Origin: Paludibacter sp.
GTDB lineage: Bacteria; Bacteroidota; Bacteroidia; Bacteroidales; Paludibacteraceae
Assembly (NCBI GenBank): GCA_028690665.1
Contig: JAQVAV010000011.1
Location: 62,001 to 126,000, forward strand
Direction: 5' to 3'
Length of the DNA stretch: 64,000 bases
The notes under the pieces were generated by a model that saw only the letters and a list, made by a program, of their open reading frames with translations, ran no database searches and had not been told where the DNA came from. Below are positions 35,350 through 45,800 of the stretch, piece by piece; the first letter of the stretch is position 1; each line of letters begins with the position of its first letter. A program made the translations under genes and the position numbers.

Positions 35350-37080
35350 ATGAATAAATTAGGGTATAAAATAGGGTGTTTTTTAGTTAGCTCTTTTTTT
35401 CTGACGGCTTGTACAAATGCCGGGAACTTTGGCGCTTCAGTTCAACAGGTTTCTATTCCGAGGGTAGATTTAATGCCGGAACAGCCACAGCCTTACAAGA
35501 TTCTCGACTGGAAACAAAAAGCGAAGGATTATGATCATTATGTTTTTGATTTTAATCCTACGCTTCCGGCCGGAACGATGATTTGGTTAGATAACAGTCA
35601 GAGAAACTTGCCTCAGATTACTTTCGGATTATATACGGCTATCAATGATAGCAGGCAAGGACCGAATCATAACAACGGAGAATTTCATGAAAGTCTGAAT
35701 TCATTATCGGCCATATTGGGTGCCGGACTTATCGGAATAGATAAAACAAAACAGAACGGGTATAACTACGTTAAAATGGTGCAAAATTATTTCAATTCTG
35801 ATACCGGCTGGGATATTATGATGAACAATACTTGTCCTCAGGTGGCCTTACTCGGAGGTGGATATGGACGTGACTGGTGGTATGATGTTTTGCCTAATGT
35901 ATTGTTTTATGCTGTTTGCGACATATTCCCGAATGTTGACAATGCAGACAGAATTCAAAAAAGCATTGCCGAGCAGTTTTGTAAAGCCGATTCTGTTTTG
36001 AACGGAAATTATGATTATTCATATTTCGATTACGGACAGATGAAAGGAATGATTAATCACATTCCGTTCCAACAGGATGCAGCCGGAGGTCACGGATATG
36101 TTCTGTATGCAGCTTATCAAAAATATAAAGATAAAAGGTATTTAACGCGTGCAGAATCATCTATCGCAGCTTTAAACGAACAAAAAGAGAGTCGGTTCTA
36201 CGAAATTTTACTCCCGATGGGCATTTATACAGCCGCTCGTTTAAATGCGGAACAAGGCACAAACTATGATATAACCAAAATGCTTAACTGGGTTTTTGAT
36301 GGTTGTAAGAGCACAAATGGAAGAACCGGCTGGGGTGTTATTGTTGGGAAATGGGGCGATTATGATGTGAGTGGTCTTCAGGGAAGTATTACGGATGGTG
36401 GCGGTTATGCATTTCTTATGAATAGTATGAAAATGGCTTGGCCACTGGTGCCTATGGTAAAATATGAACCTGAATATGCCAATGCGATAGGAAAATGGAT
36501 GTTGAACAATGTGAATGCTGCCCGTTTATTTTTCCCGAATGAGATTGCCAACAAAAATCAATGGTTGCCAGAAATGAAGAATTACACAAATTCTATCATT
36601 GCTTATGAAGGTTTGCGTTATGAAGATTGTTATAACAAACCGGAATTAAAGGGAGTACATCCTGTCGCTCTTGGAGATGGCCCGAACTGGACCCCGAATA
36701 ATCCTAACGAAAGTATGTTTAGCCTATACAGTACATCTCCGGTCGGAATTTTTGGAGCGATCGTAGATACCACTGATGTAGAAATGATCTTAAGGCTCAA
36801 TTGTAACGCTACGGATTTTTATGCACAGAAACCTTATCCGGTTTATTTGTATTACAATCCATATTCTACAGAAAAGTACGTAACTTACAGTTGTAGCAGA
36901 AAATCGGATGTTTTTGATATTATCTCCAAAAAATACGTTGCAAAAGAAGTTTCTGAGAATTTTAAAATAAAATTGCCTGCAAAAACTGCCCGACTATTGG
37001 TAGAACTGCCCGCAGGGTCTGTTATTGAAAAACGGAACAATAAACTTGTCGTTGATAGCAATGTAATAGCCTATAAGTAA
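35350..37080 (+). CDS. Lipoprotein with unclassified helical (alpha/alpha-toroid-like) domain, putative glycan-active enzyme
   Basis: 576 residues from the ATG at 35350, which gives a lipoprotein signal with lipobox LTAC (Cys 21); the frame is open from 35308 but that start lies inside the MFS gene. The mature protein begins with VDLMPEQPQPY and WKQKAKDYDHYVFD and has a helical middle part in which aromatic motifs recur (DWWYDVLPNVLFY, EQGTNYDITKMLNWVFDG, GWGVIVGKWGDYDVSGLQG, AIGKWMLNNVNAARLFF), followed by a small beta-sandwich starting at YPVYLYYNPYS. The same motifs occur in the T9SS protein at 42828, so this is a family present twice in one locus. I cannot match it to a named glycoside hydrolase or lyase family. 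A surface or periplasmic glycan-degrading role is inferred from context and conserved Asp/Glu/Trp. Confidence 0.78.
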   Translation: MNKLGYKIGCFLVSSFFLTACTNAGNFGASVQQVSIPRVDLMPEQPQPYKILDWKQKAKDYDHYVFDFNPTLPAGTMIWLDNSQRNLPQITFGLYTAINDSRQGPNHNNGEFHESLNSLSAILGAGLIGIDKTKQNGYNYVKMVQNYFNSDTGWDIMMNNTCPQVALLGGGYGRDWWYDVLPNVLFYAVCDIFPNVDNADRIQKSIAEQFCKADSVLNGNYDYSYFDYGQMKGMINHIPFQQDAAGGHGYVLYAAYQKYKDKRYLTRAESSIAALNEQKESRFYEILLPMGIYTAARLNAEQGTNYDITKMLNWVFDGCKSTNGRTGWGVIVGKWGDYDVSGLQGSITDGGGYAFLMNSMKMAWPLVPMVKYEPEYANAIGKWMLNNVNAARLFFPNEIANKNQWLPEMKNYTNSIIAYEGLRYEDCYNKPELKGVHPVALGDGPNWTPNNPNESMFSLYSTSPVGIFGAIVDTTDVEMILRLNCNATDFYAQKPYPVYLYYNPYSTEKYVTYSCSRKSDVFDIISKKYVAKEVSENFKIKLPAKTARLLVELPAGSVIEKRNNKLVVDSNVIAYK

Positions 37081-37095
37081 AACCATAATTCACAT

Positions 37096-40000
37096 ATGAT
37101 AAAAATGAAAAAAACACTATTCAATCTTTTATTCTTAACCTTCTCATTTGCATTATCAGCTCAAATGACAGATGTGAAAGGAATCGTAAAAGATGCAAAG
37201 ACAGATGAACCTCTTATCGGTGTAAATATTATAGTTTCCGGAAATCAAAACGGGACGATTACTGATATCGATGGCAACTTCACATTAAAAGTTCCTAAAA
37301 ATGGAATTCTAAAAATATCGTATATTGGATATACAACACAGGAAATCAGATATTCCGGAGAAAAATTTCTTAGCATTAAAATGCAACAGGAATCTGAACA
37401 GATTGACGAAGTTATTGTCGTGGGATATTCTGTTCAAAAAAAGAGAGATGTATTAGGAGCTGTTTCAAAAGTCAATAATAAAGAATTAAGCGCCATTGCT
37501 GTTCCTACTGCTCAGCAAGCATTACAAGGAAGAATCGCAGGCGTTCAGGTAAGTTCTCAAACAGGATCTCCCGGTTCTGATATTTCAGTGAGAGTGCGAG
37601 GTTCAAGTTCTATCAGCTCAGGAAATGATCCTCTTTATATTGTGGATGGAATTCCCGTTGAAGGAGCATTGAACAACATTTCAACTCAGGATATCGATAA
37701 TATTACCGTGTTGAAAGATGCCTCATCGGCCGCCATTTATGGTTCCAGAGCTTCAAATGGAGTTGTCTTGATTACTACAAAGTCCGGTAAATCCGGAGAG
37801 GCAAAAATTAGTTATAATACGCAATTCGGCTTCCAGACTCATGGACATCTGACCCCCATGGCTACAACCGATCAATATATTAGTTTGTATAACGAAGCCG
37901 CAACTAATGACAATGCAAATTCAACGATTCAACGTACACTGATCGCTGAAAATTATCTGAAAGATTTTGCGAATATCAATCATTTAGCAGAGATATTTCA
38001 GACAGCTCCTATTCAAACTCATGAATTGTCTATCTCAGGAGGAAGTGGTAAAACAGAATATTTGTTTTCGGCCTCATATTATAATCAAGAGGGTATTATT
38101 AAAAATACTAATTATGACAAAATAAATATAAGATCTAATGTTACTTCCGAGGTGAAAAAATGGTTAAAAGTCGGACTTAATATTTCAGGAGGAATTTCAA
38201 ACAATCGTTATGTTTCTAGTTCTGGCGATGGATATGTTAGTGATGGAGGAAGTGTGGTAAGGTATGCTCTGTTTAGAAATCCGGCAATTCCAGTTTATGA
38301 CAGTTCAAATAACTACGTTGATTTACCTTCAGAATATTATGGCAATTCAGTTTATAACTCATTTTTTGGAGATGGTTACAGTCCCGAAGGATTGGTTGCA
38401 AATACTGACATGACAAAAAAAACAAAAACACTTTTAGCCTCTGGCAATTCAATTGTGACATTTAAAAAGAATTTGTTTTTAAAGACAACATACGGTGTTG
38501 ATTATAAACAAAATGTAGGTCGTGTTTATAATAAAACATGGGGTACCAATGACCGAATAAATAGTACGAATAGTTTGAATATAACGTATACAACTGACGC
38601 AAACTGGACAGCCAACTCTACTTTAAATTATAATTTCTCTCTTGGGGAAAAGCACACAATAACCTCATTAATTGGAGTTGAAGCGGGAAAAAACACTACG
38701 AATGTTTTATATACCAGTGATAGTGGATTCATTAATACCAACCCTGATTTTCTGTACATTGGAAAAGGAGAAGGGGTTAATTCTTCTTCTCAGAGCGATA
38801 CCGAATCCAGTTTGCTTTCATGTTTTGCCAATATCAATTATAGTTATATGCAAAAATATTATGCTTCCGGAACCATTCGACGAGACGGTTCTTCTAAATT
38901 TAGTGAAGGTAATAGATGGGGAACTTTCTACTCTTTTTCCGCCGGGTGGAATATTGATTCAGAAGAATTTATGAGAGATTTCAAAGACATCAGCAAATTA
39001 AAACTTAGGGTTGGTTATGGCTCAATAGGAAATCAAAACATTGGATTGTATGCCTATTCTGACAGATATGCTTCTGGGTATTATTACACATTTGGAGGAG
39101 ATTCATATAATGGGTATACTCAATCAACTCTCGGAAATACAAATTTGAAATGGGAAACCAGTAATCAGTTTAATGCCGGTGTAGATCTTGAACTTTTTAA
39201 AGGAACTTTCGGAGTTTCTCTTGATTATTATTACAAAGTTACAAAAGACATGCTGGTGCAATCAGCTCTGCCTTTATCTGTTGGCGATGCAGCAACTCCA
39301 TGGATAAATAATGGCAGTATGTTAAATACAGGTATTGATGTCGAACTTTTCTTTAGAAAAACATACAAAAACGGAGGTTTTAATATTACATGGAATGGAG
39401 GATTCCTTCATAATGAAGTTCTTTCACTGGAATCTCCAATTCTTGGAGGGCGCGTAGATACAGGCGTTTATGCTACTAAAACGGCTGTCGGACATCCGAT
39501 TGGATCTTTCTATTTATACCAAATGGATGGCATTCTTCAAAATGATGCCGAGGTATTGATTTCTGCATATCAAGGTAGCAATATAAAAGCCGGAGATGTT
39601 AAGTACAAAAATCTGAACGATGATAATGTTATTGATTCTAATGACAGAACGTATTGTGGTAGTGCGATTCCGACATTTACTTCCGGATTGAATTTGTCCG
39701 GTAATTATAGAGGCTTTGATCTCTCCGTGTTTTTTCAAGGAGCTTTTGGACAAAAAATATTTAGCCAGGTAAATTACGATATAGAAGGCTTTTATCGTGG
39801 ATTTAACGTAACAGAAAGATATTATAAGGAGCATTGGACAGGAGAAGGAACTTCTAATACTCAACCAAGAGCTTCATGGTCAGCGAAAGCTAATAATGTG
39901 AAAGCTTCAACTCGTTTTCTTGAGGACGGATCATACGTCAGATTGAAAAATATTCAGCTCGGATACACATTGCCAAAATTGAGTTTTGCCAAAATAAACA

Positions 40001-40179
40001 GCTTTCGGATATATGTTGCAGTAACCAATATGCTGACTTTCACAAAATACTCAGGACTTGATCCGGAAATGACTGTTAGCTCAAATTCAGCAAGTGAAGG
40101 TGACAGAGCTAACGGTATTGACTGGGGAACTTATCCTACAGCTAAGAGTTTTACGTTAGGACTAAATATATCTCTTTAA
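37096..40179 (+). CDS. SusC/RagA-type TonB-dependent outer-membrane transporter
   Basis: 1,027 residues. Signal peptide, a carboxypeptidase-D-like/CarboxypepD_reg domain (VKGIVKDAKTDEPLIGVNI; about 25-110), a plug domain (VIVVGYSVQKKRDVLGAVSKV, the TonB-box region; DPLYIVDGIP, VLKDASSAAIYGSRASNGVV) and a 22-strand beta-barrel (about 230-1027). It imports oligosaccharides through the outer membrane with energy from TonB-ExbBD. A second ATG three codons downstream (37105) is an equally good start. It is directly followed by susD. Confidence 0.97.
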   Translation: MIKMKKTLFNLLFLTFSFALSAQMTDVKGIVKDAKTDEPLIGVNIIVSGNQNGTITDIDGNFTLKVPKNGILKISYIGYTTQEIRYSGEKFLSIKMQQESEQIDEVIVVGYSVQKKRDVLGAVSKVNNKELSAIAVPTAQQALQGRIAGVQVSSQTGSPGSDISVRVRGSSSISSGNDPLYIVDGIPVEGALNNISTQDIDNITVLKDASSAAIYGSRASNGVVLITTKSGKSGEAKISYNTQFGFQTHGHLTPMATTDQYISLYNEAATNDNANSTIQRTLIAENYLKDFANINHLAEIFQTAPIQTHELSISGGSGKTEYLFSASYYNQEGIIKNTNYDKINIRSNVTSEVKKWLKVGLNISGGISNNRYVSSSGDGYVSDGGSVVRYALFRNPAIPVYDSSNNYVDLPSEYYGNSVYNSFFGDGYSPEGLVANTDMTKKTKTLLASGNSIVTFKKNLFLKTTYGVDYKQNVGRVYNKTWGTNDRINSTNSLNITYTTDANWTANSTLNYNFSLGEKHTITSLIGVEAGKNTTNVLYTSDSGFINTNPDFLYIGKGEGVNSSSQSDTESSLLSCFANINYSYMQKYYASGTIRRDGSSKFSEGNRWGTFYSFSAGWNIDSEEFMRDFKDISKLKLRVGYGSIGNQNIGLYAYSDRYASGYYYTFGGDSYNGYTQSTLGNTNLKWETSNQFNAGVDLELFKGTFGVSLDYYYKVTKDMLVQSALPLSVGDAATPWINNGSMLNTGIDVELFFRKTYKNGGFNITWNGGFLHNEVLSLESPILGGRVDTGVYATKTAVGHPIGSFYLYQMDGILQNDAEVLISAYQGSNIKAGDVKYKNLNDDNVIDSNDRTYCGSAIPTFTSGLNLSGNYRGFDLSVFFQGAFGQKIFSQVNYDIEGFYRGFNVTERYYKEHWTGEGTSNTQPRASWSAKANNVKASTRFLEDGSYVRLKNIQLGYTLPKLSFAKINSFRIYVAVTNMLTFTKYSGLDPEMTVSSNSASEGDRANGIDWGTYPTAKSFTLGLNISL

Positions 40180-40215
40180 ATCATTGTTTTTAATCGTCTA
40201 ATATAAAAATATAAT

Positions 40216-41631
40216 ATGAAAAATATCCTTTATACCTCATTAGGGTTATTGCTCCTTACATTATCTTCTTGCAATGACTTTTTAACGGCAGATTTAAAAG
40301 GAGATTATACGTCGGAAAATTATTATACCTCTGCCGGGTCGGCAACTATGTCTGTAAATGCTATTTACAATTCATTATATGGAACAACCTTATGGATATT
40401 CGGAGATGTAGCATCGGATGATGCTGTAAAAGGAGGAAATGCAGGAGATCAGGCCGATATAAATTCTATAGATAACTTTTCAGCAACATCAGACAATGGA
40501 GTGTTAAGTACCTTTTGGCAATCAGCCTACGAAACAATAGCGCGAGCAAATAATTCTATTGCGAATATAGAGCAAATGAGCTTCGATAAAACTCTGAAAA
40601 ACAGGTTAATAGGAGAAGCTAAATTTTTAAGAGCATATTCTTACTTTAATCTGGTAAATATATTTGGAGAGGTTCCATTAAAAACATCATCTGATCAGAT
40701 CAATGTTCCGCTAAGTACAACAAGTGCAATTTATAAGCAAATAGAATCGGATTTAACAGAAGCCATTGACCCGCTTCCTGCAAGTTATTCCAGCGAAAAA
40801 GGAAGAGTAACTAAAGGTGCTGCTTATGCTCTTTTAGCAAAAGTGGATCTTTATCAAAATAAATACAGCGAATGTGTTTCAAATATTGACTTACTTCAAG
40901 CATTAAACCAATATGATCTGGTAAAGGATTATGCCAATCTTTTTAAATCGGGAGCTGAAGATAGTGTTGAGGTTATTTTTGGAATTCGTTATGTCAACAA
41001 TGATGAGGTCTCATTAGGAAATAATTTGACTGTCTGGTTTGCTCCAACAACGGAAGGAGGTTACTATTTTGATGCTCCAACCCAGAGCTTTGTTGATGCC
41101 TTCTCTGAAAAAACCGCCGATGGAAGTACAGATCCCAGATTAGATGCTTCCATTGGAAGAGATGGTGAGCCTTGGTTCAATAACACAACATTTTCATCAT
41201 CATGGTCTGAGGCAACTGGTTATCTTGTAAAAAAATACGATCAGGATGATGTCACAGGCCTTTCTAAAAGTCAATCGACAGTTCCGTATCATATAATTCG
41301 TTATGCGGACGTGTTATTGATGAAAGCAGAAGCCTTGGTTGAACTTGGAAGTGAAGATGATCTGACACTGGCAGCTGAAGCATTAAACAAAGTCCGGGTT
41401 CGCGCAGGTCTTGCTACAACAGAAGAGACCACTCAAAACGGATTACGAACCGTGATTCGAAATGAAAGAAGAAAAGAACTTGGATTTGAATTTCATCGTT
41501 TTTTCGACCTGATGAGGTGGGGAGAAGATGCGACTCTTAATGCTTTGGGTTCCGATTTTCCATGGACAGATCCTCGTTTTTATTTTCCGATACCTCAAGC
41601 TGAAATTGATGCAAACCAGGCATTACAATAA
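40216..41631 (+). CDS. SusD/RagB-type surface glycan-binding lipoprotein
   Basis: 471 residues with lipobox LSSC (Cys 19). SusD features: N-terminal NDFLTADLKGDYTSENYY, tetratricopeptide-like helices (EAKFLRAYSYFNLVNIFGEVPL, KGAAYALLAKVDLYQ), and the C-terminal RagB/SusD block with RYADVLLMKAEALVELG and NERRKELGFEFHRFFDLMRWG. It caps the SusC barrel and captures the polysaccharide. Gap of 36 bases from susC. Confidence 0.97.
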   Translation: MKNILYTSLGLLLLTLSSCNDFLTADLKGDYTSENYYTSAGSATMSVNAIYNSLYGTTLWIFGDVASDDAVKGGNAGDQADINSIDNFSATSDNGVLSTFWQSAYETIARANNSIANIEQMSFDKTLKNRLIGEAKFLRAYSYFNLVNIFGEVPLKTSSDQINVPLSTTSAIYKQIESDLTEAIDPLPASYSSEKGRVTKGAAYALLAKVDLYQNKYSECVSNIDLLQALNQYDLVKDYANLFKSGAEDSVEVIFGIRYVNNDEVSLGNNLTVWFAPTTEGGYYFDAPTQSFVDAFSEKTADGSTDPRLDASIGRDGEPWFNNTTFSSSWSEATGYLVKKYDQDDVTGLSKSQSTVPYHIIRYADVLLMKAEALVELGSEDDLTLAAEALNKVRVRAGLATTEETTQNGLRTVIRNERRKELGFEFHRFFDLMRWGEDATLNALGSDFPWTDPRFYFPIPQAEIDANQALQ

Positions 41632-41673
41632 ATTATTTAATCACTAATTATCAATAAATTAAATTTAATTATT

Positions 41674-42747
41674 ATGAAGAGAAATCTTTTTCAAAAATTG
41701 TTTTTTGTAGGAACTATTGTAGCTTTCTTTATTGCCGTTCTTCCTGCATGTAAAGAGGATAATAATTCAGCCACAGAGCAAGCTGACACCACAAAGTTGG
41801 TTGCATTATTAGATTCATGTCAAACGCTTCTTGACGAAGCAACTACAGATGATTATCCCGAGTCGGCGATTACTACTTTTCAAAGCATAGTGACAACCGC
41901 TCGAACTGCCATTTCAAGTTCTGCTGTAACTCAAACAGTAGTTGATAATCTGGTTGTTCAGGTTCGAGCCGCTAAAGAAACATTTCTGGCTGCCGCCTAT
42001 GATGCCATTCCAACTTCAGCACTTATATTAGGGATAAGTTTTGACGAAACCGTTTCAAATTCACAATTCACAACAGAAGGAAAAGGTTGGACGGCTGTAC
42101 TTAAATCAGGTCCTTCTGAAATCTTTGGAACTGCTACAAACTTACCTTCATTTGTCACGGGCAAGAGCGGAAATGCAATGTACTTCAGCAATGGTGCACA
42201 CCTTGAAATCAGTGACTATGCTGCAAACGATTTGATGGGAAATAAAATGTCTATTGCCGTTTGGGTAAATCCTGATTCTACAAGAGCAGGAAACTATATT
42301 GCTTCTTACAATTATTGGAAAACATGGAAATTCCAACTCCAAGCACAAAATAAACCGTTCTTTACCGTATCTACAACTAAGGGAGTTACTGATGCTGACA
42401 ACCAATCTGATTTTTCAGCTCCAAATAAAACTTGGACACACCTTGTTGTAACACTTGATTTAGCAGCAGAAACTATGTCTTTCTATGTAAATGGAGTAAA
42501 CACAATGACATGGACTACGAATGAAAAACCAGATCTTACAGGAGCTCTTACATCATATTCCAACACATTACCACTCATGATCGGAGCATGTACTACTTAT
42601 GCAGAAGCAAAAGCAGCATGGGATTGGTCATGGGCTGAAACTCCTGCTAACTGGGATAGTTTTATTGGTTCGATGGATGAGTTCAAAGTTTATAACATAG
42701 CTCTTACAGATGGTCAGGTTGCAAAGCTTTATAAAGAAGAAAAATAA
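41674..42747 (+). CDS. Lipoprotein with FIVAR-like and LamG (concanavalin-like) domains, in the SusE/F position
   Basis: 357 residues; lipobox LPAC with Cys 26. Residues about 35-105 are helical and resemble a FIVAR module (TTFQSIVTTARTAISSS). Residues about 110-357 form a LamG/concanavalin-like sandwich (GNAMYFSNGAHLEISD, MSIAVWVNPDS, TWTHLVVTLD, IGSMDEFKVYNIALTD). In the gene order susC-susD-X this position is normally taken by an accessory surface glycan-binding protein; that role fits a LamG domain without catalytic features. The gene ends at a perfect palindromic terminator. Confidence 0.85.
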   Translation: MKRNLFQKLFFVGTIVAFFIAVLPACKEDNNSATEQADTTKLVALLDSCQTLLDEATTDDYPESAITTFQSIVTTARTAISSSAVTQTVVDNLVVQVRAAKETFLAAAYDAIPTSALILGISFDETVSNSQFTTEGKGWTAVLKSGPSEIFGTATNLPSFVTGKSGNAMYFSNGAHLEISDYAANDLMGNKMSIAVWVNPDSTRAGNYIASYNYWKTWKFQLQAQNKPFFTVSTTKGVTDADNQSDFSAPNKTWTHLVVTLDLAAETMSFYVNGVNTMTWTTNEKPDLTGALTSYSNTLPLMIGACTTYAEAKAAWDWSWAETPANWDSFIGSMDEFKVYNIALTDGQVAKLYKEEK

Positions 42748-42776
42748 ACAAATTAATGATTTTTGATTTGAGTTTA

Positions 42777-42810
42777 CAGGTTCGGAATATTCCGAACCTG
42801 TTTTCTCTTA
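42777..42810 (+). terminator. Terminator: perfect 24-bp palindrome with T-rich tail
   Basis: CAGGTTCGGAAT and its exact complement ATTCCGAACCTG (42777-42800) followed by TTTTCTCTT. It lies 29 bases after the LamG lipoprotein stop and 28 before the start of the next gene, so the large T9SS gene is expected at reduced level or from its own promoter. Confidence 0.75.
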
Positions 42811-42827
42811 ATACATTAATTTACAAA

Positions 42828-45800
42828 ATGATTTACAAAAAGTTACACCTTTTGACAATAGGACTTTGTGTCTTGTTGTCAGGCGTATCGGCACAGCAAA
42901 TCTCTATACATCGAATTGATCTGATGCCAGATAAGCCAACTCCATACTCCATGAGAAATTGGAAACAAGTCGCTGTCGATTATGATAATTTTGTGTTTGA
43001 TACCTCTAAAACCGGAATTAATTTGCCTTTGACAAAAATAGCTGAAACTGCAGGAATTAATTATTCTGGAGTGAATGATATATTGATGGATACTTATATT
43101 GGTTGGAATAGTCATAATGTTGGGGCTGAAGCGATTAATATTATTCCGGCGGTGGTTGGGGCTAGCTTGGTTGGTATTGATAAAACAACACATTTAGGAA
43201 CCAATTGGGTTACGAAGATCAAAGATTTCTATAACCTGAAAAATGGAGAGAATGTATTTTTAAATAACTATAGTGGATCAACAGGTAATGATTGGTGGTA
43301 TGAAATTATGCCCAATGTGTTTTTTTATCAATTATATGGTTTATATCCTAATATCGATTCTGATTTTGAAACACAGTTTACAACGATCGCAGACAGAGAA
43401 TTAAATGTTTTATTTCAACTGGGCGCGAGACTTCAACCATGGACTACCCCGAAAATGAACTATCGTGCGTTTAATCTTCTGACAGGTCAACCTAATTCCA
43501 ACAGTGTTTCTGAACCCGAATCAGCTGGATCTATTGCCTGGCTCTTATATCAAGCCTATGTAAAAACGCAATCGGTAAAATACCTGCAAGGAGCAGAACT
43601 CGCATTAGAGTTCTTACTAAGCCAAAATTCAAATCCATCTTATGAAATACAGCTTCCTTATGGTATTGTTACGGCAGCAAGAATGAATGCCGTAGAAGGA
43701 ACGAATTATGATATTGAAAAATTGATGAACTGGACATTTTCATCAGGAATCGGGACATTAAGAGGTTGGGGAACTATTACAGGAAATTGGAACGGATATG
43801 ATGTTTCCGGATTAATCGGAGAAGCTAATGACCGTGGAAATGATTATGCATTCAGTATGAATGGATTTCAACATGCAGCAGCACTTGCTCCTGTTGTAAA
43901 GTATGATAAAAGATTTGCCAAAGCAATAGGAAAATGGATATTAAACCTGGCAAATGCAAGCCGCTTGTTTTATGCTAATGGATTAGCCGATAAGAACCAA
44001 CAAACAGCTTCCAATACATGGGCAAAACAATATGATACAAATAACTGTATTCCTTTTGAATCAATCAAACAAACATGGGGTGGAAAAAGTCCTTTCGCTA
44101 TGGGAGATGCTGTAAGCGGAGGCTGGGCAGACACCGATTTATCATTATACAGCGGATCTTCCGTTGGTTATTTAGCTTCCATTATATCAACAACTAACAT
44201 TGAAGGAATATTGCAAATCGATCTCAACAGAACGGATTTCAGAGGAGAAAATGCTTATCCCACATATCTCTATTACAACCCTTATTCTTCGTCTCAATCA
44301 GTACAAATTGATCTGAGAACCGCTGCCAATTACGATTTATACGATGCTATTTCCGAAATGGTTATTAAAACCGACGTCAGTGGAACCGTGAATTTTAGTT
44401 TAAATGCTGGTTCAACAAGAATAATTGTCGTTATTCCTTCCGGAAAAAGTAAACAGACGGTGGGACATATTAGAAAAATTTACGAAGGAGGGGTCATTGA
44501 TTATCATTATGGATATAATTATGACAGCCCTCTACGGATAAAGGCATTTACTTCTGATACCACAAGGGCTGTGAGTCCTAATGTTATAACATTTAAATGT
44601 TTGACTGAGAATAATCAGGGAACAACTACCTACAATTGGTATCAAAACGAAACGCTTATTTCAACAACTACTTTAGATTCGTTGAAATGGACTGCACCTT
44701 CAACCAGTGGAGTGTACACGTTCAAATGCAAGGTAACAAACAATAATAAAACTGTAACAAGTAATGAAATAAATATAACAGTAGCTCCGGAAGGAGAAAT
44801 AGTTCCAATTATCAACAGCTTTTCTGTTTCTGGAACTGATCCTTACGGCGTTAATACAAATGTAACCGCCTCAGCTACGATTGCTCCTTCAACAGCATCA
44901 TACTCATGGTCATGTAGCGGAGGTAACTTAACCGATACAGAATCATTGACACCAGTATGGACACTTCCGAATGAACCGGGAATTTATACCCTCTCCCTCA
45001 CCGTGTCCAATTTACTCGGAACAGCTTCGTCAACTAAAACTTTGTTGGTAAAAGACATGGAAACAGACTCTTACTCTAATCCTCCTGTTGTTTATTATTC
45101 TTTCAACGGAGATACTGAAAACAAGGCTGAAAACGCTTATGATGCTGTATCAGTCGGTGCGAAACCGACAACTGACAAACAAGGAAATTCTTCAAAAGCT
45201 TATCATTTCGAATTCAGTAATCAATATATTTATACTCCCAATGAAGATGCACTGAATTTTACAGACAAAATAACGATATCGCTATGGATAAAGCCCGATT
45301 ATCTGGCAGATTATGAGCAATTTGTTATCTCACATGGTAGTTATGAAGATAGATATAAAATGTCAATAACGCCTGAAAAGAAAATGCGTTGGACATTGAA
45401 AACTTCTGAAGGAATAGTCGATGTAGATGATAATACCGTTTTATCAGCAGGAACGTTTGTGTATTATACAGGAGTTTACACCGGATATTCGCTGGAATTA
45501 TATCGGGATGGAAATTTTGTTGCTTACAAAGCATTAAGCGGTAGTATTGGAACTTCTTCTAAAAATATTACTTTGGCTCGAAAAGATGAATCAGAAACAA
45601 ATTACAATTTTCGCGGAACAATAGATGAAGTCAGAATTTATGACAATGATTTACCGGTTGGCTTTATCCAAAAACTACCTGATTTATGGAGCCTCTATTC
45701 AGGGCTGAACGAAAACATAATACACTATAATATATCCATTTATCCTAATCCATTTTCATCCTCTTTTTCTATAACTACTCCCGATGTGAATAACTCTTTT

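Noticed and set aside
42756-42827. Longer N-terminus for the large T9SS protein
   Set aside because: It would run through a perfect palindromic terminator and put a non-signal leader ahead of a clear signal peptide at 42828.
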